From: JAGOUA01 sp964645655 | GTDB taxonomy: Bacteria > Patescibacteriota > Patescibacteriia > 2-12-FULL-60-25 | NCBI GenBank assembly: GCA_964645655.1 | Contig: CAZXZS010000002.1 | Span: 186,001 to 250,000 of the forward strand | Reading direction: 5' to 3' | Length of the DNA stretch: 64,000 nucleotides | Made by a program: the position numbers and the translations under genes | Part shown: positions 15,355 to 23,790 of the stretch, one piece after another | Numbering within the stretch: position 1 is the first letter of the stretch | Layout: every line of letters starts with the position of its first letter | The notes under the pieces: model-generated | What the model was told of the DNA's origin: nothing | Databases searched by the model: none | The model's input: only the letters and a program-made list of their open reading frames with translations

Positions 15355-17010
15355 TCAGCGTTGGACCCCGGCTTCCTTTTCGCGTTTCAAGCTGCCGATG
15401 ATCCCTTTGGGGAGCTGGGCCTTGACGATATGGACGATCTCTTCGAGCGAGAGCTTGGTCGGCGGGATCCCTTGCGGATCGATGCCGCCATTTTGCAGGG
15501 TATTCGCGGCGTCGTCGTAATACCAATAGCTGATGTCGTCGGCGAGGCCCGTCGCCTGGCTCGCGTGCGCGAGCGGCGGCAGCCCGAGGGCGGCCCGTTC
15601 GGCCTGGCGCAGCCCCGCAATGACGGGACGCAGGTCGAGGCTCCGCAATTGCTGGGTGATGATGTTGGTGTGCCCGGTCGGCGCGCGCTGGATGACCAGG
15701 TCCATCTTCTTCGCCGCCTTGGCGAAGCCGGGGAAGGCCGTATTCGCGGACCGGACGAAGCAGCATTGCAACGCCGCCGACCCTTGCCGCGCCTCGAACG
15801 CCTGGATGTCCCCCGAAGCGTTCAACCGTTCCCATTCCTGCGGCAACTCGACCATGCGCTTGTATTCTTCCTGCACGTGCGCCGCCAGGATCTCCACGAT
15901 GATCTTGAGCGCGTCGCCCAACCGGTCCCGATACAGCCGGTTGAAGTTCATGATGATGCCCGACAGCCCGAACGCCCGGTCCAGGGGATCGGCACTGACG
16001 GTCCCTTTCCCTTCCAGGTCGTCGCGCTTTGCCCACATGAGGAGCTTCTTGATCTCCGGGTTCTGCTCGATCCCCAAGTCCTTGGCGATGATGGTCGACA
16101 GGCACTCGCTGCGCTTCCCTTCCGCCTTGTTATTGACGTGGTGGTCGTAGCGGCCGCCCAGGTCGAGGAGGAGGGTCCCATCCGCTTCGACCTCTTCCGC
16201 CGTCTTCCCATCCGGTATTCGGTTCCAGAACACCACGTTCGCGGACGCGACCCCCGGATACCGTCCCGCCCCATATTTCTGGATCAGGAAGACCGAAGCC
16301 GCCGTATCCGCCTGGATCTTGGGGTAGATCGCGATGGTATGGATGGGGAGGGGGACGGGCGTTGATTTGGAAGATGGTTCCTCGCGTTTTGGCGGGATGC
16401 CGGGTGTGCTCGTCGATGGGGTACGTGCCGTTTCTGTTCTCGGCGGCTCGCTCTGGGGGGTGTCGTCCTCTAGTGGGTGAAACGCCCCAGCCGTATCGCT
16501 CCACCCATAACGAACCACCGTTTCTCCCTGCCTCCCGACCAGAATCAACCGACCGCGTACCTCAAGCGGTTCCGGCAACGGTCGTTGTTGGGGCTTTTTC
16601 GATGAGAACGGGTCGGGTCCGCCGATGCTCAGGTAGAGGTCCTGACAGTTCTTTTCCTGGACGTATGCCGTGGTTGACGTCAACGCCTGCTTTAACTTCC
16701 CTGGAAGGGTGGAGGGGGCGCTTTCCGATGTCAGGTACACGTAGCTTCCTTTTTCCGTATCGATGATCCCGTATCCTCCAAACCGGAAATCCGCGTGTTC
16801 TACCGGGCCCAGATTGGCCTGGGCTTCGCCAAGGACGGCTGCCAACCCAGAGGGGTCTACCGTTTCAAAATACCCAACGGACACATGGTGCTCTGGTTTG
16901 CCGCCTGATTTTTTAAGCCCCTTCTGACGAACGAGGCGTACGAACGAGTGACTCTCGACTTGGGTATATGGGACATCATATCCGAGCCAGGCGCGTGTAA
17001 GGGGGATCAT
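15355..17010 (-). CDS. Two-domain protein: 2H-phosphoesterase-like plus DHH/MYG1-like
   Basis: The product is 551 residues, taking the ATG at 17010; a longer frame reaches 17097 but begins in a poor context. Residues 1-145 hold one HxS motif (HHVSVGYF, 41-48) of the 2H phosphoesterase (LigT) type. The expected second HxS/T is not evident, so this half may be degenerate. A Pro/Ser/Thr-rich linker spans about 180-222. Residues 223-551 resemble MYG1/DHH-type proteins: IHTIAIYPKIQADT (223-236), then DLGGRYDHH (283-291) with the paired His expected at the metal site. MYG1 relatives are exonucleases acting on RNA, so a role in RNA or nucleotide turnover is plausible but unproven. Confidence 0.72.
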   Translation of the reverse strand: MIPLTRAWLGYDVPYTQVESHSFVRLVRQKGLKKSGGKPEHHVSVGYFETVDPSGLAAVLGEAQANLGPVEHADFRFGGYGIIDTEKGSYVYLTSESAPSTLPGKLKQALTSTTAYVQEKNCQDLYLSIGGPDPFSSKKPQQRPLPEPLEVRGRLILVGRQGETVVRYGWSDTAGAFHPLEDDTPQSEPPRTETARTPSTSTPGIPPKREEPSSKSTPVPLPIHTIAIYPKIQADTAASVFLIQKYGAGRYPGVASANVVFWNRIPDGKTAEEVEADGTLLLDLGGRYDHHVNNKAEGKRSECLSTIIAKDLGIEQNPEIKKLLMWAKRDDLEGKGTVSADPLDRAFGLSGIIMNFNRLYRDRLGDALKIIVEILAAHVQEEYKRMVELPQEWERLNASGDIQAFEARQGSAALQCCFVRSANTAFPGFAKAAKKMDLVIQRAPTGHTNIITQQLRSLDLRPVIAGLRQAERAALGLPPLAHASQATGLADDISYWYYDDAANTLQNGGIDPQGIPPTKLSLEEIVHIVKAQLPKGIIGSLKREKEAGVQR

Positions 17011-17076
17011 AAGGCAAAGAAAAAGCGATGGGGTAAGTATAGCAAATGCGCAGGCGCAATCTCCAAAAATAGAACA

Positions 17077-17129
17077 CCCCCGAGCCGGTAGGTCCACGAT
17101 CTCGTGGATGTCCTACCTGGCCTCGGGGG
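17077..17129 (-). terminator. Large terminator hairpin
   Basis: Outer stem CCCCCGAG/CTCGGGGG (17077-17084, 17122-17129) encloses further pairing (GGTAGG, TCCACGA/TCGTGGA). Read on the minus strand a T-rich stretch follows. Confidence 0.75.
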
Positions 17130-17140
17130 CTAGGGGGTGG

Positions 17141-17800
17141 TCAGCAGGAGCGCCGGCCGGAGCGTCGCTCGGCGCGCCCCAGATCGCCCAGGGCGGCCTT
17201 GAGCACGTTCGGGTCGCGCAGGTTCGTGGCCGGGAGCGCATCCGTCGCGCGCTCCTCGGCCTCGATGGCCCGCTCCTCGGGCGTGACCGTGCGGATCGCC
17301 ACGGCGCTCTTCCGCCCGCGGTAGACGGTGGCGTCGTACCGCGGGATGCTGTCCGCGTGGTGCACGGTGAGCACGCGGTCGGGCTCTCCCGTCTCCGTGC
17401 CGGCGGCCGGACGCACGACGAGGTACACGTGTCGGTCGGCGATGCGCCCGTCCTTGTCGCGGACGATGATCGCGCAGATCTCCACGTCCACCCGCGCCTC
17501 CCCGCTCAGGACGAGGTTGACGTCAAGCTGGTCGTACAGGATGACGTTCACCAGTCCCTGGGCGAAGCACTTCATGTGCTCCGGCGTCCCGTCCTCGCGG
17601 GCGTTCTCGTGCGTGAACTGGTTGGCGTCGCCGCCGAGCTTCACGCCGATGCTCCGGATGAAGTACACGTGGTGCTTCGTGCTGACCCGCTCGCCCGCGG
17701 CGGGCTTGACCTCGAACTTCGCGGGGGCAAGCTTGATCTCGCCCATGTCGATGATCGTGGCGGGGGTCTTGGTGGCGGGGGCGGTCTGGGCGTTCTCCAT
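17141..17800 (-). CDS. Unknown protein, possibly an RNA- or ligand-binding beta-rich protein
   Basis: This 219-residue soluble protein starts MENAQTAPATK, after an AGGAGA ribosome binding site. A region of about 30 Ala/Thr/Pro-rich residues precedes a beta-rich core (residues 30-165) with regular strands such as VNVILYDQLDVNLVLSG, VDVEICAIIVRDKDGR and HVYLVVRP, and a charged helical tail (about 175-219). No family recognised. It has its own consensus promoter (TTGACA at 17890-17885) and a very large terminator, marking it as a strongly expressed single-gene unit. Confidence 0.78.
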   Translation of the reverse strand: MENAQTAPATKTPATIIDMGEIKLAPAKFEVKPAAGERVSTKHHVYFIRSIGVKLGGDANQFTHENAREDGTPEHMKCFAQGLVNVILYDQLDVNLVLSGEARVDVEICAIIVRDKDGRIADRHVYLVVRPAAGTETGEPDRVLTVHHADSIPRYDATVYRGRKSAVAIRTVTPEERAIEAEERATDALPATNLRDPNVLKAALGDLGRAERRSGRRSC

Positions 17801-17862
17801 GATCTCTTCTCCTGGTTCTTGTGTTGGGTTCACCGGGGCTGCTTTCACCCTCAGTCCATCCA

Positions 17863-17890
17863 TTATGCCATAAAAAACCCGTTTTGTCAA
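17863..17890 (-). promoter_or_regulatory. Promoter of the 17800 gene
   Basis: On the minus strand: TTGACA (17890-17885), 16-base spacer, CATAAT (17868-17863). Confidence 0.75.
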
Positions 17891-18032
17891 GTATATGGCT
17901 TACAAATACTCACAAAAATGCTTATATTAGCCAAAAATATAAAATAGCAAAAGTACGCATTATAGAAAGATATGGTTGGAAAAGCCTTTTTTAGGGGGTT
18001 ATGGTGCGCTCCACCTGGGAATAATCGCCTCG

Positions 18033-18095
18033 GGTCGCCAGCCTACCGGACTGGATCGCGTCGTCCAGGCGTTCCTCACGATGACGGAGGGGACG
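18033..18095 (-). repeat. Dispersed repeat of the GTCATTGCGAGGA type, copy A
   Basis: On the minus strand the segment reads CGTCATCGTGAGGAACGC, then GACGACGCGATCC and GGCGACCCG. This matches the widespread bacterial interspersed repeat of the GTCATTGCGAGGA...GCAATCC type. A second copy lies at 18185-18244, about 150 bases away, in the same orientation. Confidence 0.65.
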
Positions 18096-18184
18096 TTTGG
18101 AAGAGGGGAGGCTGCGGGTGCTCAGGTGGCACCGGGCGGGGCACGCTAGAGTCCGGGTCCACAGGACTGGGTCCGCTTTCGTCT

Positions 18185-18244
18185 CGGGTCGCCCGGATAC
18201 CGCTTTGGGTTGCTTCGTCAGGCGTTCCTCGCAATGACGTACCG
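18185..18244 (-). repeat. Dispersed repeat of the GTCATTGCGAGGA type, copy B
   Basis: On the minus strand: CGTCATTGCGAGGAACGC, GACGAAGCAACCC and GGCGACCCG, a close match to copy A and to the well-known family. No gene overlaps the 17.9-18.6 kb interval, which consists of these repeats, the hairpin element and the HU promoter. Confidence 0.7.
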
Positions 18245-18264
18245 CAACCAGGCACAGCCTCCCC

Positions 18265-18485
18265 ATCCCCGTCCGAGTCCTCTTTTTATTTTTCTTCTTT
18301 GACTCTTTCCCTCCCCTGTAGGTCCCCGGGACGGGTCCCCTTTTTTCGTCCAGGAATGTGTGAGCGCACCTGTGGTCCGCATTGGAGATATAGACGCGAG
18401 TTTTCCTGGACGAAAAAAGGGGACCCGTCCCGGGGACCGCCCCTCCGCGCGGGAAAGGCCAGGCCGTGGGGCGCCAGCCCCACCC
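18265..18485 (+). repeat. Long-hairpin element, copy 2 (upstream of the HU gene)
   Basis: Same plan as copies 1 and 3: CCCCGTCCGAGTC lead, pyrimidine-rich run, CCCTCCCCTGTAGGTCC, then two 36-base arms (18321-18356 and 18403-18438) that are perfectly complementary. The 46-base loop begins TGTGTGAGC and ends near GCGAGTT. After it come GGGAAAGG and the hairpin TGGGGC-GCCA-GCCCCA (18467-18482). The arm sequence differs from the other copies at most inner positions yet pairing is complete. The HU promoter follows at 18545. Confidence 0.85.
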
Positions 18486-18544
18486 TCTCTTGCCGGGCGA
18501 CAAAGCAAAAAAACACCGATAAAACCCCGTTTTACTCAACACCG

Positions 18545-18573
18545 TTGACGAAAACCCTTGCATCCTCTATGCC
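18545..18573 (+). promoter_or_regulatory. Promoter of the HU gene
   Basis: TTGACG at 18545-18550, 17-base spacer, TATGCC at 18568-18573; 62 bases of leader precede the ATG at 18636. Confidence 0.6.
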
Positions 18574-18635
18574 CTCCGGGCATACTTGCTCTTGCAAACC
18601 CATTTTAACCTTATTTAACAAGGGTTTCCGCACAT

Positions 18636-18917
18636 ATGTCGAAAATGACCAAGTCTCAGCTCATGGCTGAACTGGCCGCCAAGTCCGGCCACACCAAGAA
18701 AGAAGTCGTCGCCTTCATGGACCTCGTCATGAAGACGGCCTACGCCCAGGTCAAGAAGAACGGCGAGTTCGTCCTTCCGGGCCTCGGCAAGTTGGTCAAG
18801 GTCAAGCGTGCCGCCCGCATCGGCCGCAACCCGGCTACGGGGGCGGAGATCAAGATCCCGGCCAAGACCGTCGTCAAGTTCCGCGTCGCGAAGGCCGCCA
18901 AGGAAGCCCTCTTGTAA
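18636..18917 (+). CDS. hup: HU-family DNA-binding protein
   Basis: HU proteins dimerise and bend DNA without sequence specificity, compacting the nucleoid. The 93 residues match the family: N-terminal helices (MTKSQLMAELAAKSGHTKKE), the FVLPGLGKLVKVKRAAR strand, and the DNA-embracing arm RIGRNPATGAEIKIPA. The start at 18636 gives MSKMTKSQ; the next in-frame ATG (MTKSQ) is an alternative. It is a single gene with a promoter and a hairpin element upstream and a terminator behind. Confidence 0.95.
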   Translation: MSKMTKSQLMAELAAKSGHTKKEVVAFMDLVMKTAYAQVKKNGEFVLPGLGKLVKVKRAARIGRNPATGAEIKIPAKTVVKFRVAKAAKEALL

Positions 18918-18927
18918 AGAGACAAAA

Positions 18928-18955
18928 ACACCGGACCAACGTCCGGTGTTTTGTT
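18928..18955. terminator. Terminator between the HU gene and the convergent flavoprotein gene
   Basis: Stem ACACCGGAC/GTCCGGTGT with T run on the plus side and A run on the other, so it can serve both converging genes. Confidence 0.85.
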
Positions 18956-20069
18956 ACCTGCAGATCTGTCGCCAGCGGAGCCAATAGAACAGGCTCCGTA
19001 CCCACACGAAGGCCCGCGATGGCAGGGAAAGCCCAAGGAGGTCGGTGATGGCCGTCGCGCCCAGCCAGAGCATCACGCCTGGGGAGCGGTAGCGGAAGGA
19101 GCGCAGTGGCTTGCCTGTGCGCTCCCGGAGGACGTTCTTCGCGATGAGCGCTCCCATCTTCATGGCGGTCTGGGCGTTCTTGGGGATCATCCGCTGCCCG
19201 TCCTTCAGCTGGATCACGTCACCTCCCGCGAACACGTTCGGCCGCACGCGGAGGGCGTGGTCCGTCATCAGGTCGGTGGTGGGGGAGTGCTCGGCCGTAT
19301 CCCCATCGACATGGTTCGGCCGGACGCCTGCGGCCCACACGACCATGGTCGTGGGCACCCGTTCGCCGCCTTTCGTCTCAAGGCCATCCGGAAGCAGGCG
19401 GCTGACGGGCGTCATGAGTCGCACGTCGATGCGCGACGCGGCCAGGTGGGCATGGGCCCGTTCGACGGTTTTCGGCAGGAATCCCGGCAAGATCTGCGGT
19501 CCCGCCTGGAAGACGGTGATGGTGCGCGCGTCCGGACCGCGTCCCAGGGCCCGCAGGCGGAGGTCAAGGGCGCAGGCGGCCTCGATGCCCGTCGCCCCAC
19601 CGCCGATGATCGCAAACCGCAGGTCCTCATTTTTGCGCGTGGCCTGCGCGAGGCGCTCCTCAAGCCGCAGCAGGTGCTCCCACGTCTTGAACGGATACGC
19701 GTAGTCCTGCCCTTGGGTGCCGTAGAAGGCGGTGCTGGCCCCGTAGGCGCAGATGAGCGTGTCGTAGGACGCCTGTACTTTTTCGGTGCTGCCGACGCGT
19801 TCGATATCCACCATTTTTTGCGCCTCATCGAGACGGACGGCTTTCCCCTGGATGAAATCATAGCCATGGCGCCCGGCGAGCGTCGCATGGGGGATGCGCA
19901 GATCCGATTCGCGGCAGGCTTGCGCGAGGGCGTCGACGAGCCGCGGCGTAAAGAGGGCGTGCGATTCGGGATCGACGACCGTCACCGTGACATCGGGCCG
20001 CGTCGCCAGGCGCCGGGCCACTTCAAGGCCCGTAAAGCCGCCTCCGAGGATCAGGACACGAAAAGGCAT
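18954..20069 (-). CDS. NDH-2-type NAD(P)H:quinone oxidoreductase family flavoprotein
   Basis: The 371-residue protein has two Rossmann folds: an FAD site at the start (LILGGGFTGLEVARRL) and an NAD(P)H site near residue 150 (FAIIGGGATGIEAA). The conserved AYG and AAGVRPN segments and the FAD-closing GGDVIQL near residue 290 follow. The C-terminal LFYWLRW stretch resembles the membrane-anchoring end of NDH-2. NDH-2 passes electrons from NADH to quinone without pumping protons. No quinone pathway or terminal oxidase gene is visible here, so the acceptor is open. TATACT lies six bases before the ATG, indicating a leaderless mRNA. Confidence 0.85.
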   Translation of the reverse strand: MPFRVLILGGGFTGLEVARRLATRPDVTVTVVDPESHALFTPRLVDALAQACRESDLRIPHATLAGRHGYDFIQGKAVRLDEAQKMVDIERVGSTEKVQASYDTLICAYGASTAFYGTQGQDYAYPFKTWEHLLRLEERLAQATRKNEDLRFAIIGGGATGIEAACALDLRLRALGRGPDARTITVFQAGPQILPGFLPKTVERAHAHLAASRIDVRLMTPVSRLLPDGLETKGGERVPTTMVVWAAGVRPNHVDGDTAEHSPTTDLMTDHALRVRPNVFAGGDVIQLKDGQRMIPKNAQTAMKMGALIAKNVLRERTGKPLRSFRYRSPGVMLWLGATAITDLLGLSLPSRAFVWVRSLFYWLRWRQICR

Positions 20070-20145
20070 GCGGGCAGTATAGGGGATTTCTTCATGAATG
20101 CCTAGAATTGCGCATTTTTTGATCGTCGGTTAGGGTGCGTCTGAT

Positions 20146-20994
20146 ATGCCGCTGCGCAGCCAGGAGCCCGCCAGCCTTGCGCTTACGATCGTGACCGTCA
20201 ACTACGCCACGATCGCGCATTTGGAGCGCCTGCTCGAGAGCCTGGAGGCCCACCCGCCCAGCGTGCCGTTCGAGATGGTGGTGGTCGAGAACGGCTCTTC
20301 CGACCCGACGCGCGACCTCCTGCGGCGCCGCTTTCCCTGGGTCCGCTATCGGTGGGCGAAAAACGAGGGGTTCGCCGCCGGCAACAACCGGGGGATCGAG
20401 ATGGGCCGGGGGCACCACTTCCTTCTCCTGAATCCCGATACGCGCGTGTCCGCCGGCCAAATCGACCGTTGGCTGGCCTGGGCCAAGGAGCATCCCGAGG
20501 TCGGCCTTTCCGGCGCCGCCCTGTCGTACCCCGATGGGACCGACCAGCGGGCCCATTTCCGCTTCCACCGCCCGTTGACCCCTTTCTTGCGCCGGACTTC
20601 CCTCGGGGCGACCGCTTGGGGCCGACGCCGCCTCGCCGAGTTCGAGGCCGACCCGGTCCCGCAGCCGGATGGGTCACTCCGGGTCGATTGGACGATCGCC
20701 GCCGCCGTCCTCCTGCCGCGCGCGGCCGTCTACGCGGCCGATGGCCTCGACGAGCGGTTCTTCATGTATTTCGAGGACGAGGACCTCTGCCGTCGCCTCC
20801 GCGCCCTCGGCTATGAGATCGCCCACCTCCCGTTCGTCCGCATCGAGCACCGCTATGGCAAGCTCTCCAAGATGGCCTCGTGGCTCGACATCATCCGCAA
20901 GCGGGTCGTGCGCGAGCATGTGAAGAGCGGCATCCGTTATTTCTGGCGGTACCATCGGCCCTGGGGCATGCGGACAACGGAAAAAAGAGCCTGA
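20146..20994 (+). CDS. Family 2 glycosyltransferase
   Basis: The 282-residue GT-A enzyme transfers a sugar from a nucleotide-sugar donor. Residues 13-120 contain TIVTVNYA, VVVENGSSD (donor binding), the KNEGFAAGNNRG motif, and LLNPDTRV as the DxD-like metal site. The later WTIAAAVLLPRAAV and DERFFMYFEDEDLCRRL block is typical of rhamnosyltransferase-like GT2 members. No transmembrane segment, so probably peripheral on the cytoplasmic face. It stands convergent to the nucleotide-sugar fusion gene, and three related glycosyltransferases follow on the other side. Confidence 0.9.
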   Translation: MPLRSQEPASLALTIVTVNYATIAHLERLLESLEAHPPSVPFEMVVVENGSSDPTRDLLRRRFPWVRYRWAKNEGFAAGNNRGIEMGRGHHFLLLNPDTRVSAGQIDRWLAWAKEHPEVGLSGAALSYPDGTDQRAHFRFHRPLTPFLRRTSLGATAWGRRRLAEFEADPVPQPDGSLRVDWTIAAAVLLPRAAVYAADGLDERFFMYFEDEDLCRRLRALGYEIAHLPFVRIEHRYGKLSKMASWLDIIRKRVVREHVKSGIRYFWRYHRPWGMRTTEKRA

Positions 20995-21006
20995 TGCTCT
21001 TTTTTC
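20981..21006. terminator. Bidirectional terminator
   Basis: Stem AAAAAAGAGC/GCTCTTTTTT with a 6-base loop, lying across the stop codon of the plus-strand gene and next to the minus-strand stop at 21008. Confidence 0.85.
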
Positions 21007-21007
21007 G

Positions 21008-23686
21008 TTACGCATCCTTCTTTTCCTTGTTGGCGTAATATTCGCCCGCCCGCACCAGGTCCCGGAACGTCCCCGCATCGAACCATTGGCTGGTGATCTC
21101 GCGGGCCGTAAGCGTTCCCTGCTTGCGGTAGGCGTCGTTGACTTCCGCGATCTCGAGCTCGCCGCGCGCGGACGGCTTGAGCGAGCGGATCACGTCGAAG
21201 ACGCTGCTGTCGTAGAGGTAGGCCCCCAGCTGCGCATAGGGGGATTTCGGTTGCTTAGGCTTCTCCTCGATGGAGAGCACGTTTCCGGCCGCGTCGACCT
21301 CCACGACCCCGTATTGCTCAGGGTGTTCGACGCGCTGGTAGAAGCTGCGCGCCCCGCCCTTGAAGTGGCGGATATCTTCGGCGAAGCTCTCTTCGAACAG
21401 GTTGTCGCCCAGGAGCACCAGCGCATTGCTTGCGCCAACGAACGCTTCCGCCATTCCCAGCGCCTGCGCGATCCCACCCGACTCGTCCTGGATGCGGTAC
21501 GAGATCTGGCAGCCGAAGGCTTGGCCCGAGCCCAGGAGCTTGATGAACTGGTGCGCGTATTCGGGCCCCGTCACGATGATGATGTCCTTGATGCCCGAGC
21601 GGAGCAGGGTCTGCAGGGGGTACAGGATCATCGGCTGGTTGAAGATCGGCAGCAGGTGCTTGTTAGTGATGTTGGTGAGCGGCCGCAGGCGCGTACCCAT
21701 GCCGCCCGCCGTGATCACGCCCTTGGTCTCGTTCTTGCGGGGCGCGATGTGCAGGTTCCAATGCCCTTCGAGCTGTTTGGCTTGCTTGAAGAAGGCGTAC
21801 TTGCGCATCGTCTCTTCCATGGCTTCCTTCACCGGCCGCAACCGGATGCCCAGTTCCGCGAGCCGTGGCGACTGCATGAAGACGTTCGAGCGCTTGCGGG
21901 CGGCGAGCCCCTGCTTCACGAGGTCTTCCGCCGTGATCCACTCGCATTGGTGCGTTGGGTCCACGTATTTCTTGTATAGGTCGAGGATCTCGCGATGGCG
22001 GATCGTCCCTTCGTTCACGACATGGAAGATGCCGGTCGCGCGCTTCTCGAGGAGCTGGTAGCACACCGAGGTCAGGTCATCGAGGATGGTGAGGCTGTTC
22101 TCGACGTCGATCACCTTGGGATAGCGCACGAGCTTGTCGATCAGGTTCTTCCCCGTCGAGAGATGGTCCACCGGCATGCGGAAGCGGGCGATGGCCACGT
22201 TCGGCAGGCGCGACAGGATCAGGTCGGCCGCATACTTGCTGCGCGTGTAGAAGGCTTCCGGGTTCGCGAAGTCGTCCTCTTTCCAGGGTTCGCCATGTGG
22301 CGCCCCGTCGTAAAAGACGCAGCCCGTACCCAGGTGGAGCAGGTAGACGCCTTTTTCCTGACAGGCTTCGGCCAAAATGAGTGCGCCGATGGTGTTCGAG
22401 CGCATGGTCTCGAGCGGATGCGTCTCGCACCAGTCCACGTTCGGCGTCCCGGCCTTGCCGGCCGCGTTCACGATCACGTCCGGCTGGTGCTTTTCGATTT
22501 CCGCCAGCACGGCCTGCTTGTCGTCGATGCGGGCTCCCGAAACCGTGGCTTCGGTGCCCCAGCTCTCCGCGAAGCGCGTGCCGATATAACCTTTGCCAAA
22601 GATGAGGATCTTCATAGAGCGGGAGGGGGAAGGGGAGGGGATTGGGGGGGGGGTCGGAGCGGGGACGGTGGCCGGCGGTGCGGTGGGCGTCGGCGCGTCC
22701 TTGAGCTTTGCGCGTTCGATGAGGGGTTCCCACCAGGCCGTGTTGGCCTCATACCAGGCGATCGTCTGGCGCAGGCCGGTCTCCAGCGGGATCTTCGGGC
22801 TCCAGCCGAGCTCACGCGTGAGCTTGCCGTGGTCGATGGCGTAGCGGAGGTCGTGGCCCTTGCGGTCCTCGACGAAGGTGATCGACGTCGCCGGATCGCG
22901 GCCCATCAGGCGGATCAGGTCCTTCACGAGCTCGAGGTTGCTGCGTTCCTGGTCACCGCCGACGCAGTAGGTCTCGCCGATCTTGCCGCGGAGCAGGATC
23001 GCCTCGATGGCGCGGCAATGGTCCTCGACGTGCAGCCAATCGCGGACGTTCGCGCCGGACCCGTAGACGGGCACCGGTTTCCCGCGCAACAGGTTGGTGA
23101 TCGCGAGCGGGATCAGCTTTTCCGGGAAATGGTACGGGCCGTAGTTGTTCGAGCAGTTGCTGATGGTGATCGGCAGGTGGTGGGTATGCAGGAACGCGCG
23201 GCAGACGTGGTCGGACCCGGCCTTGGAAGCGGAATAGGGGCTGCGCGGGTCGTAGGGCGTTTGCTCGTTGAAGGTTTTCGTCGGATCCAGCGGCAGGCTG
23301 CCGAACACCTCGTCGGTCGAGATGTGGTGGAAGCGCTTGATCTGGGGCCCCCGGGCGCGGACCTCTTCCAGGAGCGTAAAGGTGCCCAGGGCGTTGGTAT
23401 CAAAGAAGGCCTTCCCCCCATGGATGGAACGGTCGACGTGGCTCTCGGCGGCGAAATGGACCACCATGTCCACCCCTTCCAAGGCCTTCCGGACCGTTTC
23501 CGGGTCGCGGATGTCGCCGTGGATGAACGCGTAGCGGTCGGCAGGAATATCGCTTAAGCTAGCGGAATTTCCCGCATAGGTGAGCGCGTCGAGGTTCGTG
23601 ATCCGGTCTTCCGGATGGTTGGCAAGCCAAAAACGGATGAAATTGGAGCCGATGAAGCCGGACCCGCCGGTGACGAGGAGATGCAT
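21008..23686 (-). CDS. Fusion enzyme: RmlB + NRS/ER-like epimerase-reductase + RmlA
   Basis: The 892-residue protein joins three enzymes. Residues 1-330 are dTDP-glucose 4,6-dehydratase (RmlB): GGSGFIG at 7-13, STDEVFG at 123-129, Tyr151-x3-Lys155. A Pro/Ala/Thr linker spans about 331-357. Residues 358-635 form a second NAD(P)-binding SDR (GKGYIG at 365-370, NAAG at 407-410, Tyr480-x3-Lys484). Its TPNVDWCETHPLETMRSN and RMPVDHLS segments resemble the plant NRS/ER 3,5-epimerase/4-reductase more than plain RmlD. Residues 655-892 are glucose-1-phosphate thymidylyltransferase (RmlA; GGMGTRLRPL at 661-670). Together these could convert glucose-1-phosphate and dTTP to dTDP-L-rhamnose. The start at 23686 gives the canonical RmlB N-terminus. 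Confidence 0.92.
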   Translation of the reverse strand: MHLLVTGGSGFIGSNFIRFWLANHPEDRITNLDALTYAGNSASLSDIPADRYAFIHGDIRDPETVRKALEGVDMVVHFAAESHVDRSIHGGKAFFDTNALGTFTLLEEVRARGPQIKRFHHISTDEVFGSLPLDPTKTFNEQTPYDPRSPYSASKAGSDHVCRAFLHTHHLPITISNCSNNYGPYHFPEKLIPLAITNLLRGKPVPVYGSGANVRDWLHVEDHCRAIEAILLRGKIGETYCVGGDQERSNLELVKDLIRLMGRDPATSITFVEDRKGHDLRYAIDHGKLTRELGWSPKIPLETGLRQTIAWYEANTAWWEPLIERAKLKDAPTPTAPPATVPAPTPPPIPSPSPSRSMKILIFGKGYIGTRFAESWGTEATVSGARIDDKQAVLAEIEKHQPDVIVNAAGKAGTPNVDWCETHPLETMRSNTIGALILAEACQEKGVYLLHLGTGCVFYDGAPHGEPWKEDDFANPEAFYTRSKYAADLILSRLPNVAIARFRMPVDHLSTGKNLIDKLVRYPKVIDVENSLTILDDLTSVCYQLLEKRATGIFHVVNEGTIRHREILDLYKKYVDPTHQCEWITAEDLVKQGLAARKRSNVFMQSPRLAELGIRLRPVKEAMEETMRKYAFFKQAKQLEGHWNLHIAPRKNETKGVITAGGMGTRLRPLTNITNKHLLPIFNQPMILYPLQTLLRSGIKDIIIVTGPEYAHQFIKLLGSGQAFGCQISYRIQDESGGIAQALGMAEAFVGASNALVLLGDNLFEESFAEDIRHFKGGARSFYQRVEHPEQYGVVEVDAAGNVLSIEEKPKQPKSPYAQLGAYLYDSSVFDVIRSLKPSARGELEIAEVNDAYRKQGTLTAREITSQWFDAGTFRDLVRAGEYYANKEKKDA

Positions 23687-23790
23687 AGGAAAGCAGGAAT
23701 TGACGCGCCTGCGGACGGCCCGTAGGCTGAAGGCGCGTGGTCTCTCGACCCTAGCATCGACGGACCCCACCGACAACGATTTTTTGCCCC

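Noticed and set aside
22000..23557. Plus-strand open frame of about 520 codons over the sugar fusion gene
   Set aside because: Antisense to conserved RmlB and NRS/ER domains; no recognisable motif and no start signal.
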